Origin: Coprinus comatus
Taxonomy: Eukaryota; Basidiomycota; Agaricomycetes; Agaricales; Agaricaceae
Direction of reading: 5' to 3'
Assembly (NCBI GenBank): GCA_034638255.1
Contig: JAWPGT010000001.1
Location: 2,046,001-2,110,000 of the forward strand
Length of the DNA stretch: 64,000 nucleotides
Part shown: one piece after another, positions 13,131 to 24,483 of the stretch
Numbering within the stretch: the first letter of the stretch is position 1
Layout: each line of letters starts with the position of its first letter
Notes under the pieces: generated by a model
What the model was told of the DNA's origin: nothing
Seen by the model: the letters and a program-made list of their open reading frames with translations, nothing else
The model's database searches: none
Made by a program: the position numbers and the translations under genes

Positions 13131-13227
13131 GGACTGTGGACTGTGTCCTGCTGGCTCAATGACAACACAGACGATGGCAATCAATCAAAATAAATTCATT
13201 TCTTCCCACGTATCCATCTTCCCAACC
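13131..13227. promoter_or_regulatory. Divergent promoter between the long fungal protein gene and DOT1
   Basis: The start codons of the minus-strand gene (13130) and DOT1 (13228) are only 97 bp apart, so both promoters and both leaders must fit here or overlap the coding regions. No clear TATA box is visible. Co-regulation is inferred from geometry only. Confidence 0.5.
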
Positions 13228-15184
13228 ATGCTCTCACTCCCATCCTGCTTTCGACAACAAATACATGGAAGCAGCGCAACATCCTCCTCTCCCTCTCCTC
13301 CTCCCCACACACAAAAGAAACGAAAATCTCCAGATACTGACGACCTTCCTCCCCAGCCAAAGCGTCCTAGAGCCGCCCCTCGCAAGAAACAGAGAAAGCG
13401 TTCAGCCTTTTCTCATTCTCTTTCGCGCGAATCTGGTCGCAACTCCCTCCTAGCACCCTCTCCAGAACCCATATATCGCAGTGACAGATCAAGGTCTACC
13501 TCGCTCTTTCCAGGGCCAGACTCGGAAATTCCACCTTGTACTCGACGTTGGTGCACAGACGAACATGGTGATCCCGGTCCATCTTTTCTCAGCTCAGAGA
13601 TCATGGTCAAGCGCCTCATGTCCAAGTACTACAAAGGGTGTTCGTACCCACTCCCTACCTTTTAACCGCGTCCACTCACCTTGTACGCAGTCTTCACCAA
13701 TCCAAACGACCCGGAGGATCGCTCCTTTGATCTTCATCCGGACAATTATCCTGTTGTAGAACTAGAATACCCAAACACGCGTGCATCAGAAAGGTAAGCG
13801 CCCTCCTTGTTGTAGCCTTGTTCTCCATTCTAATTTATGTCATAGATACATTCTCCTCGCACCAAAGGATAAAGATCACTATAACCCTATTATGGATCTC
13901 GAGAAATCTCTTATTACTATTGTAGAATGTTTGTGCCATAATCCGCGCATATAAGCTTTGGTTAACCCATTCCAGATTATCTAACTCCAGAACAAAAGAT
14001 TTTGTTCGGCCCTATTCCACACGAATCTCTCGCAGACGTGGACTCACCTCCCGGATCACCATCGCCGTCACCAGTAAACTCAGAAGCATCCTCATCCGCT
14101 CCCTCAAGTCCAACCCACTCTCCGTCTCCACCGACTTCCGAACACCGTGTACCCTTGCTCCGTGCGCTCAAACGAGCTATTAACCTTCAAGATGGACCCC
14201 TTTTTCTTCGCACTATGGAAGCTATAAATGCTATATTACGCGACATCAAAAATCCTTCCTTGCCACCGGACTCATACGGCCCGCCACCACGCAATCCGCT
14301 CATGGCCATGGTAGAAACGTGGACAGATAAAGGCTTACCCGAAGAAGTTCTGTTGCGCATTATAGATGAGAACTACCAGCGTACCGTCGGTCCAAACGTT
14401 AAGAAACTCAAGAAATACGAGGCTTTCTCTAGTACTGTCTATGGGGAACTCATGCCAAATCTATCGCATGAGATTATCAAGTTTGCTGGACTTCGAGAGG
14501 ATTCTTTATTTTTAGATCTTGGGAGCGGCGTTGCTAATGTTGTTGTACAAGCCGCTTTGCAAACCGGTTGTACTGCATATGGTATTGAACTCATGCCTCA
14601 GCCAGCTCGCGTCGCTCAGGATATGGTTGAACAGATCAGGATTAGAGCACGAATGTGGGGGCTCGACATTGGGAAGATGGAGCTGGAGGAAGGAGATATG
14701 CTGAAGAGTAAACGGGTGGACGACTTAATGGCGAAAGCTGACGTCGTACTGGTGGACAACAAAGTGTTCGAAGAGAGTCGTAAGTGGTTGTCGTTTTTTT
14801 TTGTCTTTCCGTATGTTTAACATTCATGTAACAGTAAATGAAGCCTTAAAACCCAAGTTCTTGGATCTCAAAGAAGGTGCAATTGTCGTTTCTTTAGCAC
14901 CCTTTGTAAGCTCTTTAAATGCACGTATGACAGAACGTAACGTACGATATTTCCTCTCTTCCAGTTCGAAAATAAAACTTAGAAAAAAACAGGTCGATGA
15001 CATAACCACTATCTTTGATGTCACCGAAAATCAATACCGTTCTGGGAGTGTTTCATGGGGTAACAATGGCGGAACATATTACTTTCATCGCGTTGATCGT
15101 GAGGGATACGCTCAAATTCGTGAAAGATTCGAAAATTCACGTCAACATACAACTAGGTCATCACGTAGAAGGAATCTTCAATGA
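13228..15184 (+). CDS. DOT1: DOT1 histone H3K79 methyltransferase
   Basis: Nuclear SAM-dependent enzyme that methylates lysine 79 of histone H3, the only non-SET histone lysine methyltransferase family. Exon 1 encodes a basic, nuclear-localisation-like N-terminus (KKRKSPDTDD, KRPRAAPRKKQRKRS). After three short introns comes the catalytic fold: NYQRTVGPNVKKLKKYEAFS, VYGELMPNLSHEII, the SAM-binding loop LDLGSGVANVVVQAAL (around residue 380), YGIELM and VLVDNKVFEES. After an intron near 14780-14834 come LKEGAIVVSLAPF, VSWGNNGGTYYFHRVDR and a basic tail ending RRRNLQ, with a TGA at 15182-15184. About 580 residues. The start at 13228 was chosen because it follows the divergent spacer. An upstream in-frame ATG at 13174 would add about 18 residues. 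All expected motifs are present and the gene looks functional. Confidence 0.95.
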
Positions 15185-15780
15185 CAGACAAACTTCTCAC
15201 TCATATACAACACGAACCTGTTCTCTCTTTTTTCTTCTTCACTAGAATGAAACTTGTGGTAGATTCTCATTTTTCATTTTTCATTGGTCTTTTTTCATTA
15301 TTATCCTTATTTTACTTACACTCATGACTAGACTCACTGTAATACTGCTCATTTGCTTTGGTCTCTCCCTCTAGTTGTATACAGTACAGCTTTGTCTATT
15401 TACATTTCCTATACCCCTAGTTGGTTCAAATACATAGGATCCCCTTTTCACACTTATTGATTGAGGATTGTAAGGATGGCAAATGTGTACCAAGTCGGAT
15501 CGGATAACACGCGATCGGGTGATTTCTGTGATATGTGGAAGGTGACAATTGATGAATGTCTTTGTGGTGTTTCGGTTGTGTTCTTTTCTTTTCACTGTGT
15601 CTTCTTTGTTATAATGCGATACAGACTTTTACTAGACAGTTGGTTTTCATATAAATAATGTACTGGTTCACCAGAACACCTCACTCTCTTATTTCGTCTT
15701 CGAGTGTGAGCTTATATCTAATCTCAAACTCTTATAAGGATTTCCAGCTAAGGAAGTCTAGAAGATCAAGAGACTACTAA
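15185..15780. other. DOT1 3' flank and left border of the repeat island
   Basis: AT-rich 3' flank of DOT1 with no gene recognised. The last ordinary CpGs before the repeat island are near 15694 and 15701. Beyond that CpG disappears for about 3.5 kb, which marks the border better than any single repeat end. Confidence 0.55.
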
Positions 15781-16020
15781 ATTCCCACTCAGAGCTTGCA
15801 TTGCATTGTCCACCTCTTTATTCTCCCAAGTAAGTTCTCTTATTATGAGTATACTGTATATATGTATATATTTATATTTTTTTTTATCTTTATTTTTGTG
15901 CATTATTGTCTCCCTTCTGATAATATGATTTCATTGGTATACATTAGTATGCCTTGGAATACTCTCTGAGTCCTTGAAAAAAAATCACTTTTTATACATA
16001 TATTCCAATATTCTTGATTT

Positions 16021-17329
16021 ACAAGCTTGAGAAAGTGGATTTGAAGGCAGTACAGGTACAGTAGTTAATCTTTGGACACAATCACTGCTCTGGACAAATG
16101 GAATTCTCTCAGTTACCTGACTCCTTTTGGGATAAAATCTTTGTATCTCTTTTAGATTCTATGTTAACAAATAGAGAATTTTTTTTAAGGAATTTCATTA
16201 AGCCAATCTTTTATAAAAGAATAATTACTCTTGGGTTTTGTTCAAAATGCACCTGTGGAACCCACATGCCAAGTCTTGATAGACATGGGTGATGGGTCAC
16301 CCCTCTGATCTTGTTAGAATTGATTTCAATATGTTCCCACACAACTTGAGATTTCCCAATAATTCCAAAAAACTTGAACAATTTTTTTTACTTGTCTGGC
16401 TATAGGAAGCACATTCTGGGTCTGTCATCCTTCACTGGCACTCAACATCATTTTCTGGCCTGTCACCTGATATCATCTTGCTCAGCATCCCAATCCCTCC
16501 CTTCTTGTTGTCCCTGAATATAACATTGCTTACACATCCCCCATACATTCTTCAGCCATCAGACCATCATTGATTCTATTGCTGTTCACTGGCATCCCCT
16601 CTATCATATTTCTACTGATAATCATTGTCACTCACTGACTTCATTTTGATTAACTCATTTTCTATCTTCATGACACTAGTAAAATAATAATATCTGAGGT
16701 ACTTGTAGAGTTGTCTTTCTACTAATAAATATCTTGTGTTACATGCTCTATGACCTGGCCTCCTATCTCCCCAATATTCTTTTCCTCTCTCTTGTTTGTA
16801 TTACACAATTTGTATGTGATGACAAACTCCTGTTCATTTAACTGGAAGGTGATCAACACCAAGTATTTATTTGAGGGAAAGATCCAGATCACATCCTGTG
16901 ATGTAATCAACCCATTACTCAAGCACAAATTCCTGTCTTAAGTACATGAAAAAAGAAAGAAAAAAGTATTGCATTATTTTGTAGCTACTCTTTCACTAAG
17001 GAACATGAATGAATGCAAATTTCCACCAGTTAAAAGTATTCATCCTCAGATTCACTCTCCTCAATGAATTTGGCACTTTGCATTGGAGATAACTGTTTGG
17101 TGACCTTCTTGCAAGGTCATTTTGTACTAGCCTGACTTGCTTTTGTTCCCCTCTTGCCTTGCTCTTATCCTTCCTTGGAGCCCTCTGTGGTACTATTTTT
17201 TCCCTTCCAATGATTCTTCCATCTCTTTGTATTCATTCCATGTTATTGAAACCCAAATACATGATCTCCCAACCTCAATGCATCTCTTAATTTCCTTGCA
17301 TCCTTGGCATTCAATTTTGAGGGAGAGTC
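16021..17329. other. CpG-free repeat-like DNA, unrecognised
   Basis: AT-rich, contains no CpG that I could find, and carries only short frames (for example 16098-16292 on the plus strand and 16722-16928 on the minus strand) with no family resemblance I can name. Composition matches the silenced layers of the island, so it is probably a very old transposon relic. Confidence 0.4.
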
Positions 17330-18430
17330 TGTTATAGTACTTGCCCAGATTGTGACACAATCTAGATAATATTATGATGGACCTCTTAAGGTGCTTGTAG
17401 GAGGGGGGACATCCACTCAAACTGAGACTAGGCTCAGAGAGAAACCTCCACAATTCTCAGACTGTAGATAACAGGTAGTCCCTTAGTAGTAGCCATTCAT
17501 GCAAGAGTTGGAGCTGACCCCAGTCAGAGTATTGCTTAGAGAGACACAAGGCAGAGACAAGAGAGCTGAGGAGTTAAGGCAGAGATAGAGAGCAAAAGAT
17601 CTATGAACACAGTATAGAGCAAAGCTAAAGCTTTCCTGTTATGAACCAACCCAGACCAGTCTGTATCACCACCACCAAAGAGAACTTATTTGAACTCTTC
17701 CCAGAACTTATCCCCTCAGAGGATACCCCCATAGATGTCATGGAATAATGGAGACACCTCTGCTCTCCATTCTAGCATTTGCTGAAGTAAATATAACTCA
17801 CCTATATTTACAGAGTTTCATTCTGGCATGTCACCATACTAAGTATAATTTCCATTATACTTAGAATGCATTCCTCCTATTGCTATTATTATCCCTTTCT
17901 CCTCTCTATCCATTCTTGTTGTCAACTCTTACATTGTATATAGAATGGTACCATTATCTCATCTCAATCTCTATCTTTATCTTACTCCTGTTGGCAATAC
18001 TTTCATTGCATATGGAGTCTTATTCCCATTTGTGAAAGTGGTACAATGTAGTAGATATAATTAGTAGTCAGCAGCTATACTTAGGTACATCCCTAAATAG
18101 TAAAAATACTTGATATATTAGACAATTAAAGCCTTAAGCTTTAATCTCTTCTGTTATATCTCTTATACATTTGTCTCTATACCCTTTGGTCACTAGAGAG
18201 AGGGGCCTTTGGATTGCAGCAAGTGTTTATTGAAAGCACATTCCTACATGAATGCACTCTAGTGTTTAAGTTCCAGGAGTGTTCAGCCTAACAGTTTGTG
18301 GTCTTAACATTTCCTCTATCTAGTCAATGTATTTATACAGCTACTAGTACAGGATTTGTAATACTAAGGCTGCATATGATACATCTGAAACACAAGGTGA
18401 AATGACTACAGAAGTGTCAATATGAAACAT
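17330..18430 (-). repeat. LTR family A copy, split by a family C LTR
   Basis: Starts TGTTATAGTACTTGCCC and matches, in the reverse orientation, the better-kept family A solo LTR at 43612-44126: shared blocks include TATGATGGACCTCTTAAGG near 17370 and TATTTATACAGCTA near 18330. The match is interrupted at 17637/18310 by a family C insertion. The 5 bases before it (GAGTC, 17325-17329) recur at 18431-18435, but the right terminus does not end in CA, so the right boundary is approximate. Confidence 0.55.
17638..18309 (-). repeat. Solo LTR, family C (672 bp), TSD TTTCC
   Basis: Begins TGTTATGAACC and ends GGTCTTAACA. It is flanked by identical 5-bp target duplications TTTCC (17633-17637 and 18310-18314), showing insertion into the family A LTR. 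The related copy at 44515-45178, in the other orientation, has matching tips and nearly equal length (664 bp). An open frame starts with the ATG at bases 5-7 of the element (MNQPRPVCITTTKENLFELF, ending with TAA near 17750) and is conserved in another copy; see findings. Confidence 0.8.
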
Positions 18431-18459
18431 GAGTCCAAAACAATAGTCCAACAATAAGG

Positions 18460-19179
18460 TGTCAGAATGTTATGGACTTGCCTATACCTCCATTATGGTA
18501 TAAACAATGCTATGATGGACCTCTCAAGGTGCTCATAGGAGGAGAATGTCTACTCTTACTGAGACTACTTTCTAGGAACAACCTCTACAATACTCAGATT
18601 GTAGATCACAGGTGTTCCTTACTTATAAGCCATTTGTATAAGAGTTAGAGCTGATTCCAATTACCTAGACTATCAAGGATATCAGTCACAAGCCAAGACA
18701 AGGGGCACTGAAGAGCTGGAGTGATAGAAGCAGTAATGAACAACAATGAAAGAGTTAAGCTAGAGCTTAACCTCTATTGCTGTCTATGTATTTATACAGC
18801 TATGGGTACAGGTTACAAGCTGTGTATGATACATGTAAGACAGGAGAGTGAAACTATCTACTGCTGAAATGGTAAGTAAAACAATAACTGAAATATACAG
18901 AAAGTACTAGTCCAAAGGCTATATGAAACTGTAGTCCAAGGCTGTGTGAAATGAGGAAGAGAAAGTACACTATCATCTATCATTAGTTCTAATGATTAAG
19001 TGTGATAAATATGAAACCATAATATAGAATGGTAGAGAGTGATGTTGAGAATGAGAGTGAAGTAGAGAGAGAGTTAAGCTCAGACACAGATACAGATACA
19101 GACACAAACACAGACACAGAAAGAAGGGAATTGATTGGACAATTTGGCTAAGACATGAGAGACTTATATATCTGCCAGA
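18460..19179 (-). repeat. LTR family B copy (truncated), split by a family A LTR
   Basis: Starts TGTCAGAA at 18460 and, after the family A insertion, resumes TGGTAGAGAGTGATG, GAGAATGAGAGTGAAG and ACTTATATATCTGCCAGA. These match in reverse the complete family B solo LTR at 48985-49301. It contains an ACACAGATACAGA-type short tandem region (about 19085-19125). The far end is cut off where the family D LTR begins. Confidence 0.6.
18468..19024 (-). repeat. Solo LTR, family A, TSD CAGAA/TAGAA
   Basis: Runs from TGTTATGGACTTGCC to GATAAATATGAAACCATAATA and is similar over its length to the reverse complement of 43612-44126. The flanking pentamers are CAGAA (18463-18467) and TAGAA (19025-19029), equal but for one C/T change. 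It sits inside the family B LTR, since B sequence continues on both sides. Confidence 0.7.
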
Positions 19180-20270
19180 TGTTAAATACTGAAAACACTG
19201 AGTGGTGTAACCCTGTTATGAATGTTAGTACTTCACCAGATTACTTCGCCCAAGTTCCCAAGATTCCTCCTAAATCTCTAAATAACTGAACTATTATTAG
19301 TCCACACTAGTTGATTAGCCAGAGCTATAATTAGTGTACTTATCTTTAGTGTACTTATTTTCTTTTGTTTCTCTTCTTACTCATCTCATCCTTGTCTCTT
19401 ACTTGTTTCATAACTATCTCTTACATGTTTTGCTTCTATTACAAGTATCAGTAGGAGCAGGACTTATTTACATGTTTTGTCTATAGTTCCACTTATTATT
19501 GGACTACTCATAGACAGTATAAATAGTTGCTTGTATTGGCCCTTGGAGCCCCAAGCTTCAAGTTGGTTAACTTCTAATCTATTTGTTCTACAACCTTCTG
19601 CCTGAACACCAGAACAGTAGTTTAACTTATAGAGATTGAACACCTGTCTCAAGCTGCCTTTGTGCACCAGAGATCTAGGATCATAACAAACCCTTGGCTT
19701 CAGCATATGTGCTGCACCTCCAGAATTTGTACAAGGTCAATTTACAAATTTCCAGGAGACTTCCAGTAGAGTTTCCAGAAGACCAGAAAATTAAGAGTGC
19801 AGATGGTTGAGATAATTCAGAGAGTTAAAGAGTATAATCAAGTTAATTCTGAAACTGAGGATATACAAGAATAGCACTAGACTATTTATATGAAATGCTG
19901 TAATGAATATAAAAGGTAAAAAGGAATAACAGAATTCTAAATCAGAGAAGAAATACAAATGGAGGTAGATAAAATGGAAGACAGAAAGTAATGGCATAAT
20001 ATAGGAGAATTAAGAAGCATAGAAATCATATGGAAATGTCAAGCTAAACTGAATAGAAATGATAACCAAAGAATAAAGCAAGATAAGAAAAACCCAGAAT
20101 TTCCAGATAATAGAAAAGTCCCTTTGAATAATAATGAATAATGGAACTTCTGGGAAATTAGGAAATTAGGAACATTGGAAATCTAGAGATTCAATATCTA
20201 ATTGGAAATGTAATATGTGAACTTGGCAGTAATTAGGGTTAGCAGTCATGTGATAGAATAGAATATAACA
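19180..20270 (+). repeat. LTR family D copy, split by a family E LTR
   Basis: Starts TGTTAAATACTGA and ends AGAATATAACA. Without the 475-bp insertion and its 5-bp duplication it is about 611 bp, matching the family D solo LTR at 57188-57797 (610 bp) almost throughout, in the same orientation and about 38 kb apart. No matching TSD remains (left CCAGA, right CTTAT). Confidence 0.75.
19214..19688. repeat. Solo LTR, family E (475 bp), TSD AACCC
   Basis: Has perfect 7-bp inverted tips TGTTATG...CATAACA and is flanked on both sides by AACCC (19209-19213 and 19689-19693). It interrupts the family D LTR exactly: the D sequence reads across cleanly when the insert and one AACCC are removed. Orientation cannot be set because no coding partner is seen. 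Confidence 0.85.
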
Positions 20271-20442
20271 CTTATTCTCTCTGCTAAGTATCTCAGAACA
20301 AAAAATAAATGTCTTACTACTTACCTTCTCACTGCTTATTTATTTTCTTATGTGTATTTATATGTATTTATACTTATTATCATATTTATATATATTATAA
20401 TTCTAATTACTAATTTAAAGAAATTAAAGCTATTGTTGTTAC

Positions 20443-20512
20443 CAGCTGGAATTGAACTTGGTATCTAACAACTGTCTTGCCTACAGTAATACCTCTACAC
20501 TTCAAAGTTACA
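20443..20512 (-). pseudogene. Degenerate tRNA-like sequence (possible SINE head)
   Basis: On the minus strand an A-box-like stretch (GTAGAGGTATTACTG) is followed about 35 bases later by a B-box-like GTTCAATTCC, then GGTAAC. The B-box consensus has CG where this has CA, as expected from CpG decay. The arms do not fold well by eye, so this is at best a relic. Confidence 0.25.
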
Positions 20513-20519
20513 CAAATGT

Positions 20520-21530
20520 TACTGCACTAGTACTATTAATAATATAAAACTCAATATGACTTTGAGTTGCACTGGTTGTTTCATGAATCAAGATGACTGG
20601 CCTGCCAGCTCATTACATACACCATGTCCATGTTTCACTAACCAGAGGGAGGAAGTGGGTAGAATGAAGAATAACAAACTAACATTTGAATGGTGAATGT
20701 TTGGATGTATATATTTCAATGAGCAAGGTCAAATAGAAATGTTTGGTTCTGCTCAGAGGGTATGAAGGGTGTGAAATTGGAATTGAGGTGTGTATAAGGT
20801 ACCTGATACTTGAACCAAATGTATTATTCTAACATATTCATTAACAAATGCTATATCTCTTTTGAATATGCTGTAACATATTTGTATATACCATCTTGTT
20901 GTTCACAAATATCCTGTATGTGAACATATGTATACCATCAAAATTTGTGTAAATGAGATCAGGGCAAAATCTGAGGTTTTCTAAGTCTGATGCTAGAGTT
21001 ACATAGAACTCAGACTTAAGTTTTCTTATGAATGGTCATATTTTCTTTTCAGACTCATAAATAGTCATAAACACTTGTAAACACTTACAGTCATGGATCA
21101 GTCACTGTGATACAATCACTCAATATGATACTGGAAACATAATTCTGCTCCTCCTGTATGAAATCTTATCCAAGTAATGTAAAATTGTAGAATAATATTC
21201 AGATATCCAATATACATCTTACTATTATCTTGTTTGTGCATTGCTCATATAGATTGTAAGGAATGTAATAGTATTAATATGAAACCTATCTAGTGACACT
21301 GCTTTCAATGTTTGGGATAGGAGACCTTGTCATCTGACCATGTCCAACTTCTGAGATTTCAGATTCTAATATTTTGGGAAGCAAGGATCAGTGTGTCAGA
21401 GATGGTCATTTGACATGGTGACCAGGCAATGTAATGGAGTGAGCATGATGGCTCACCCAAATGAAGAGGGGACCTCTAGCCATCAATGATCATGGAATTG
21501 GATGGCTTGCCCAAGTCTGGTCTCCTATTC
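20520..21530. other. Unassigned repeat-island DNA
   Basis: AT-rich, essentially CpG-free, no coding frame or LTR boundary identified. It probably includes the 3' non-coding end of the minus-strand DIRS element that begins just to its right, but I could not find the element's terminal repeats. Confidence 0.35.
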
Positions 21531-21535
21531 TACTC

Positions 21536-22745
21536 TTATTTCTCTACTACAGTTTGCTTTAACACTTGTTGACATCTCGAGTTTTGGTATGTTGTGATCT
21601 GAGGTTGTATTGTGTGTGACATGTTGCTGATGTCATGGGAGTTAGATTTTTTGCATGTAAGGGAGTGATTTGCTCTAAGGACCTCCAATATTTTTGGTAA
21701 GCATCTGATGACCACTGCCCTATCATCTTGACTATGTCTGGTAAAACACCTGATATTAGGAGGTGTGTTGTACCACCAATTCAGAATGAATGGCCTGTAT
21801 ACCATGGTAGGCTGAGAGTGTTCCATATTTCATTGCACCTGTCTAGAAATTTGGATTTTGATAACACTATGATTGTGTCATCTTTCTGGAAAGCAAATAG
21901 AGTTGATGAAGGTGGAATAGATTTAGATGCATATGATTTTAGAAAGGATTTGAGAGTGTTGATTGGATCTGTTGTATTGTTTTCCTGGCTGAAGAGTAGT
22001 ATCTTCTCTCCTCTTCTATTTGTTTTCATGGCTGGTATGTATAGATTCCAATTTGATCTGTCTGATATTGAATGCCTAATGTTGTTTTTCACAGGTTGAG
22101 TGTTGGTTGAGAGGTCTGAAGAAGAGGTTGGTAGGAGTTCACCTAAATGGCATTGTCCCCAGAATGCAGTTGCTGCACTTGTACTGCAATGTTGAAGGGG
22201 TCTGTCATATCCAAGTGGGTGAATAGGGCTTCTAGGGCATTCATGGATACATGATGTTTCTGAAGTTGTTTTGTCTCCTTCAGTGCTAAGACTTTACATC
22301 CTTTTATGACCTGTTTTAATTGTCTTCCTCCATGCCAGGACCATTTGTTGAAGATATGCCATGCTCAGAGGGCTGTGATTTTGTTTGTGGCTGTTGCCCC
22401 TGACAATTTTCCAATGTCATACATTGCAAAGGCACACAAGAGATCTTTGGAGGTTGGTGTTCTGTTGTAGTTGGGGATTCCTTCCTCATCACAGTAGTCA
22501 ATGAACTTCTTGACAACACATTTGTATCCTTTCATTGTTGTTGGGGCCCCGCTTGACTCTAGTGTTTTTGATATTCTGTCTTTTGTTGACTTTGACAGCA
22601 TCAGTGGTGGTCTCTGATCCTCTACTTGATATGTCAGGGATATTGGCTTGTGTTGTTGTTCTTTGTGAATGGATGGTGTAAAGAAAGGGAATGTTGGTGG
22701 CATCTTCTCTTTCTGTTTGAGAAGTCCATAGGTGTATAATAACAT
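21536..22745 (-). pseudogene. DIRS tyrosine recombinase, decayed
   Basis: The N-terminal SAM-like domain is visible: TMKGYKCVVKKFIDYCDEEG, LLCAFAMYDIGKLSGATATN. The catalytic domain reads AATAFWGQCHLGELLP, where the first catalytic Arg of the family is His (codon CAT at 22147-22149). Later comes GHSF followed by a TGA (21781-21783) and IGGTTHLLISG, where the stop replaces the second catalytic Arg of the HxxR motif. GQWSSDAYQKYWR retains the Tyr nucleophile. Both Arg losses are single CpG transitions (CGT to CAT, CGA to TGA). Confidence 0.8.
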
Positions 22746-23732
22746 GTAGTGAGTACCTAACCATGTAATGTATCATTTTGTTTATTTGTGATGTGATCAT
22801 CTAATATTATCTAATCAATGGGTGTGATATTAGGAATTTTTCTAAGCTATCTGGTAAATGGAAGGTGTTATGAGATTGTGTGAAGCCTCTTGGGGGAATA
22901 GATGGGTCATCTGCTAAGTTTTGTTTGGAAGGAACATATTCTGAAGTCATCCAGATTGAATTGAATTGTAAGATTGTGGTAATGTCTTATAGGACTTTAT
23001 TTTGTTCCACACTTCTTGACTTTCCATTTTTCAAGGCATCTATGACTCCGATGTTGTCAGATTTTAGTACAAAGTGTATGTTTGTATATCCTCTAAGAAC
23101 AGCTAACCATAGACCACATTCAATTGCTATGATTTCTGCCCAACCAATTGTATGTTCAGGATAGTGATTCCAGCCTGATTTTAGCTTCCAAGAATCCCAT
23201 TCTTTATTAGATACTACTCCAATGCCCCATGAAGTCAAAGCATCAACCCAAAAATTGATGTTAGAAGGAGATGGTGGTTTGTATATTTGAGAGGAACAAT
23301 TTTCTTCAGATAATCATGTTGCCCACCATTGTATATTGGAGTGAACTGTTGCATTTGGGGTTCTTTTGGCAAAGTGTGATTTATTCCTAAAGGAACTCAG
23401 AAATCTTGACAAGGCAGGTAGCTGAGATTGGCCTTCTGGAATAGCAAGTGAATAATGTACTAGAGAGCCAAGGAGGATTTCAGCTTGTTTTTGATTGAAT
23501 TTCAAATCTGGAGGAGACCATTCCATACATTCTAATCAGTATTTCTCATGTTTGTCCAATGGTAGTCCAATTGTTTTTCTTTTTAAATCCCAAATGAACC
23601 CAAGGTAGTGAAGTATTTCTGAGAAGTGTTTGGTTTTAGATGGTTCCATGGCCAGCCTAGTGGCCTTGCAATGTCTTTGATGTTATTTATATTGTATGTG
23701 TAGAATTTTGTGCTGTTGTGTGAATTTATGTG

Positions 23733-24483
23733 TGTAAGGGGACCACTTTCTGACATTCTTTCCAACCCTATTTGTAAGGGGACCTTCCTCACCGACCCTT
23801 ACACCGACACACCAACTACCGACCGATCCTCCGACGTTCCAACTTCCATCAGAACACCTCCTGACTTCACACTTTCACAACTTGCCCCCTCACATGACTC
23901 ATCCCCCATTGTTCCCATTGTCCATGTTACAACATTCCTCTGGACAATAGCTGGCATCTCTGTTTATATAGTAGTATATATTGTGTGTAGCCTGGGCAAG
24001 TGAATCCCCAACTCTTTCTCTTTGGATTCCTTGCTAGGTATGTTGTATCTGTTCTGTAATACATTTCCGATTGAATATAACTTTGGATTCCTCGCTAGTT
24101 GTCGGGCCATTCGTCGCCGACATGAGTTGCCCTTACACTATTGCCAATTCACTGACTGCCAATGTCTCTAACTCAGCAACCAATGCTGACTCTGACTTGT
24201 TATTTTGTTGGAATCTGTATAGCTCTGGACCACTGTATTGATGTGACCTTCCACCTCATGTGTTATGGGTGCCTAATTCACCAACATCAGTATGATGGCC
24301 AACTTTCCTTTTCTGGTAGTAGTACTTAATGTAGATGCCTGGCAAGCAAATCCTTATCTCTTTCTCTTTGGATTTTCTTGCTAGGTATGGTGTATTTGTT
24401 GTATTGCATTTCCGACTTAATATAACTTTGGATTTCCTTGCTAGACATTGTGCTGAGTCACTGATCCTCGAGTCACCCTTACA
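23733..24483 (+). repeat. Solo LTR, family X (outer copy), TSD ATGTG
   Basis: Perfect 8-bp tips TGTAAGGG...CCCTTACA, flanked by ATGTG on both sides (23728-23732 and 24484-24488). It is inserted in the RT region of the DIRS element. The total of 751 bp includes a second LTR of the same family; without it the LTR is 381 bp. The outer sequence has few CpG (for example near 24411 and 24468). A decayed reverse copy lies at about 56338-58075. Confidence 0.88.
23773..24137 (+). repeat. Solo LTR, family X (inner, young copy), TSD CTATT
   Basis: A 365-bp LTR, TGTAAGGGGACC...GCCCTTACA, flanked by CTATT (23768-23772 and 24138-24142), landed inside the outer LTR of the same family. It is strikingly CpG-rich compared with everything around it (ACCGACCGATCCTCCGACG near 23817; GTCGGGCCATTCGTCGCCGA near 24102), so it is much younger than its host. 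Confidence 0.9.

Noticed and set aside
13110..13180. WW-domain-like string (KTGQTTW) in the main frame of the long gene
   Set aside because: It lacks the two spaced Trp and the terminal Pro of a WW domain, and the same bases read as a plausible N-terminus in another frame.
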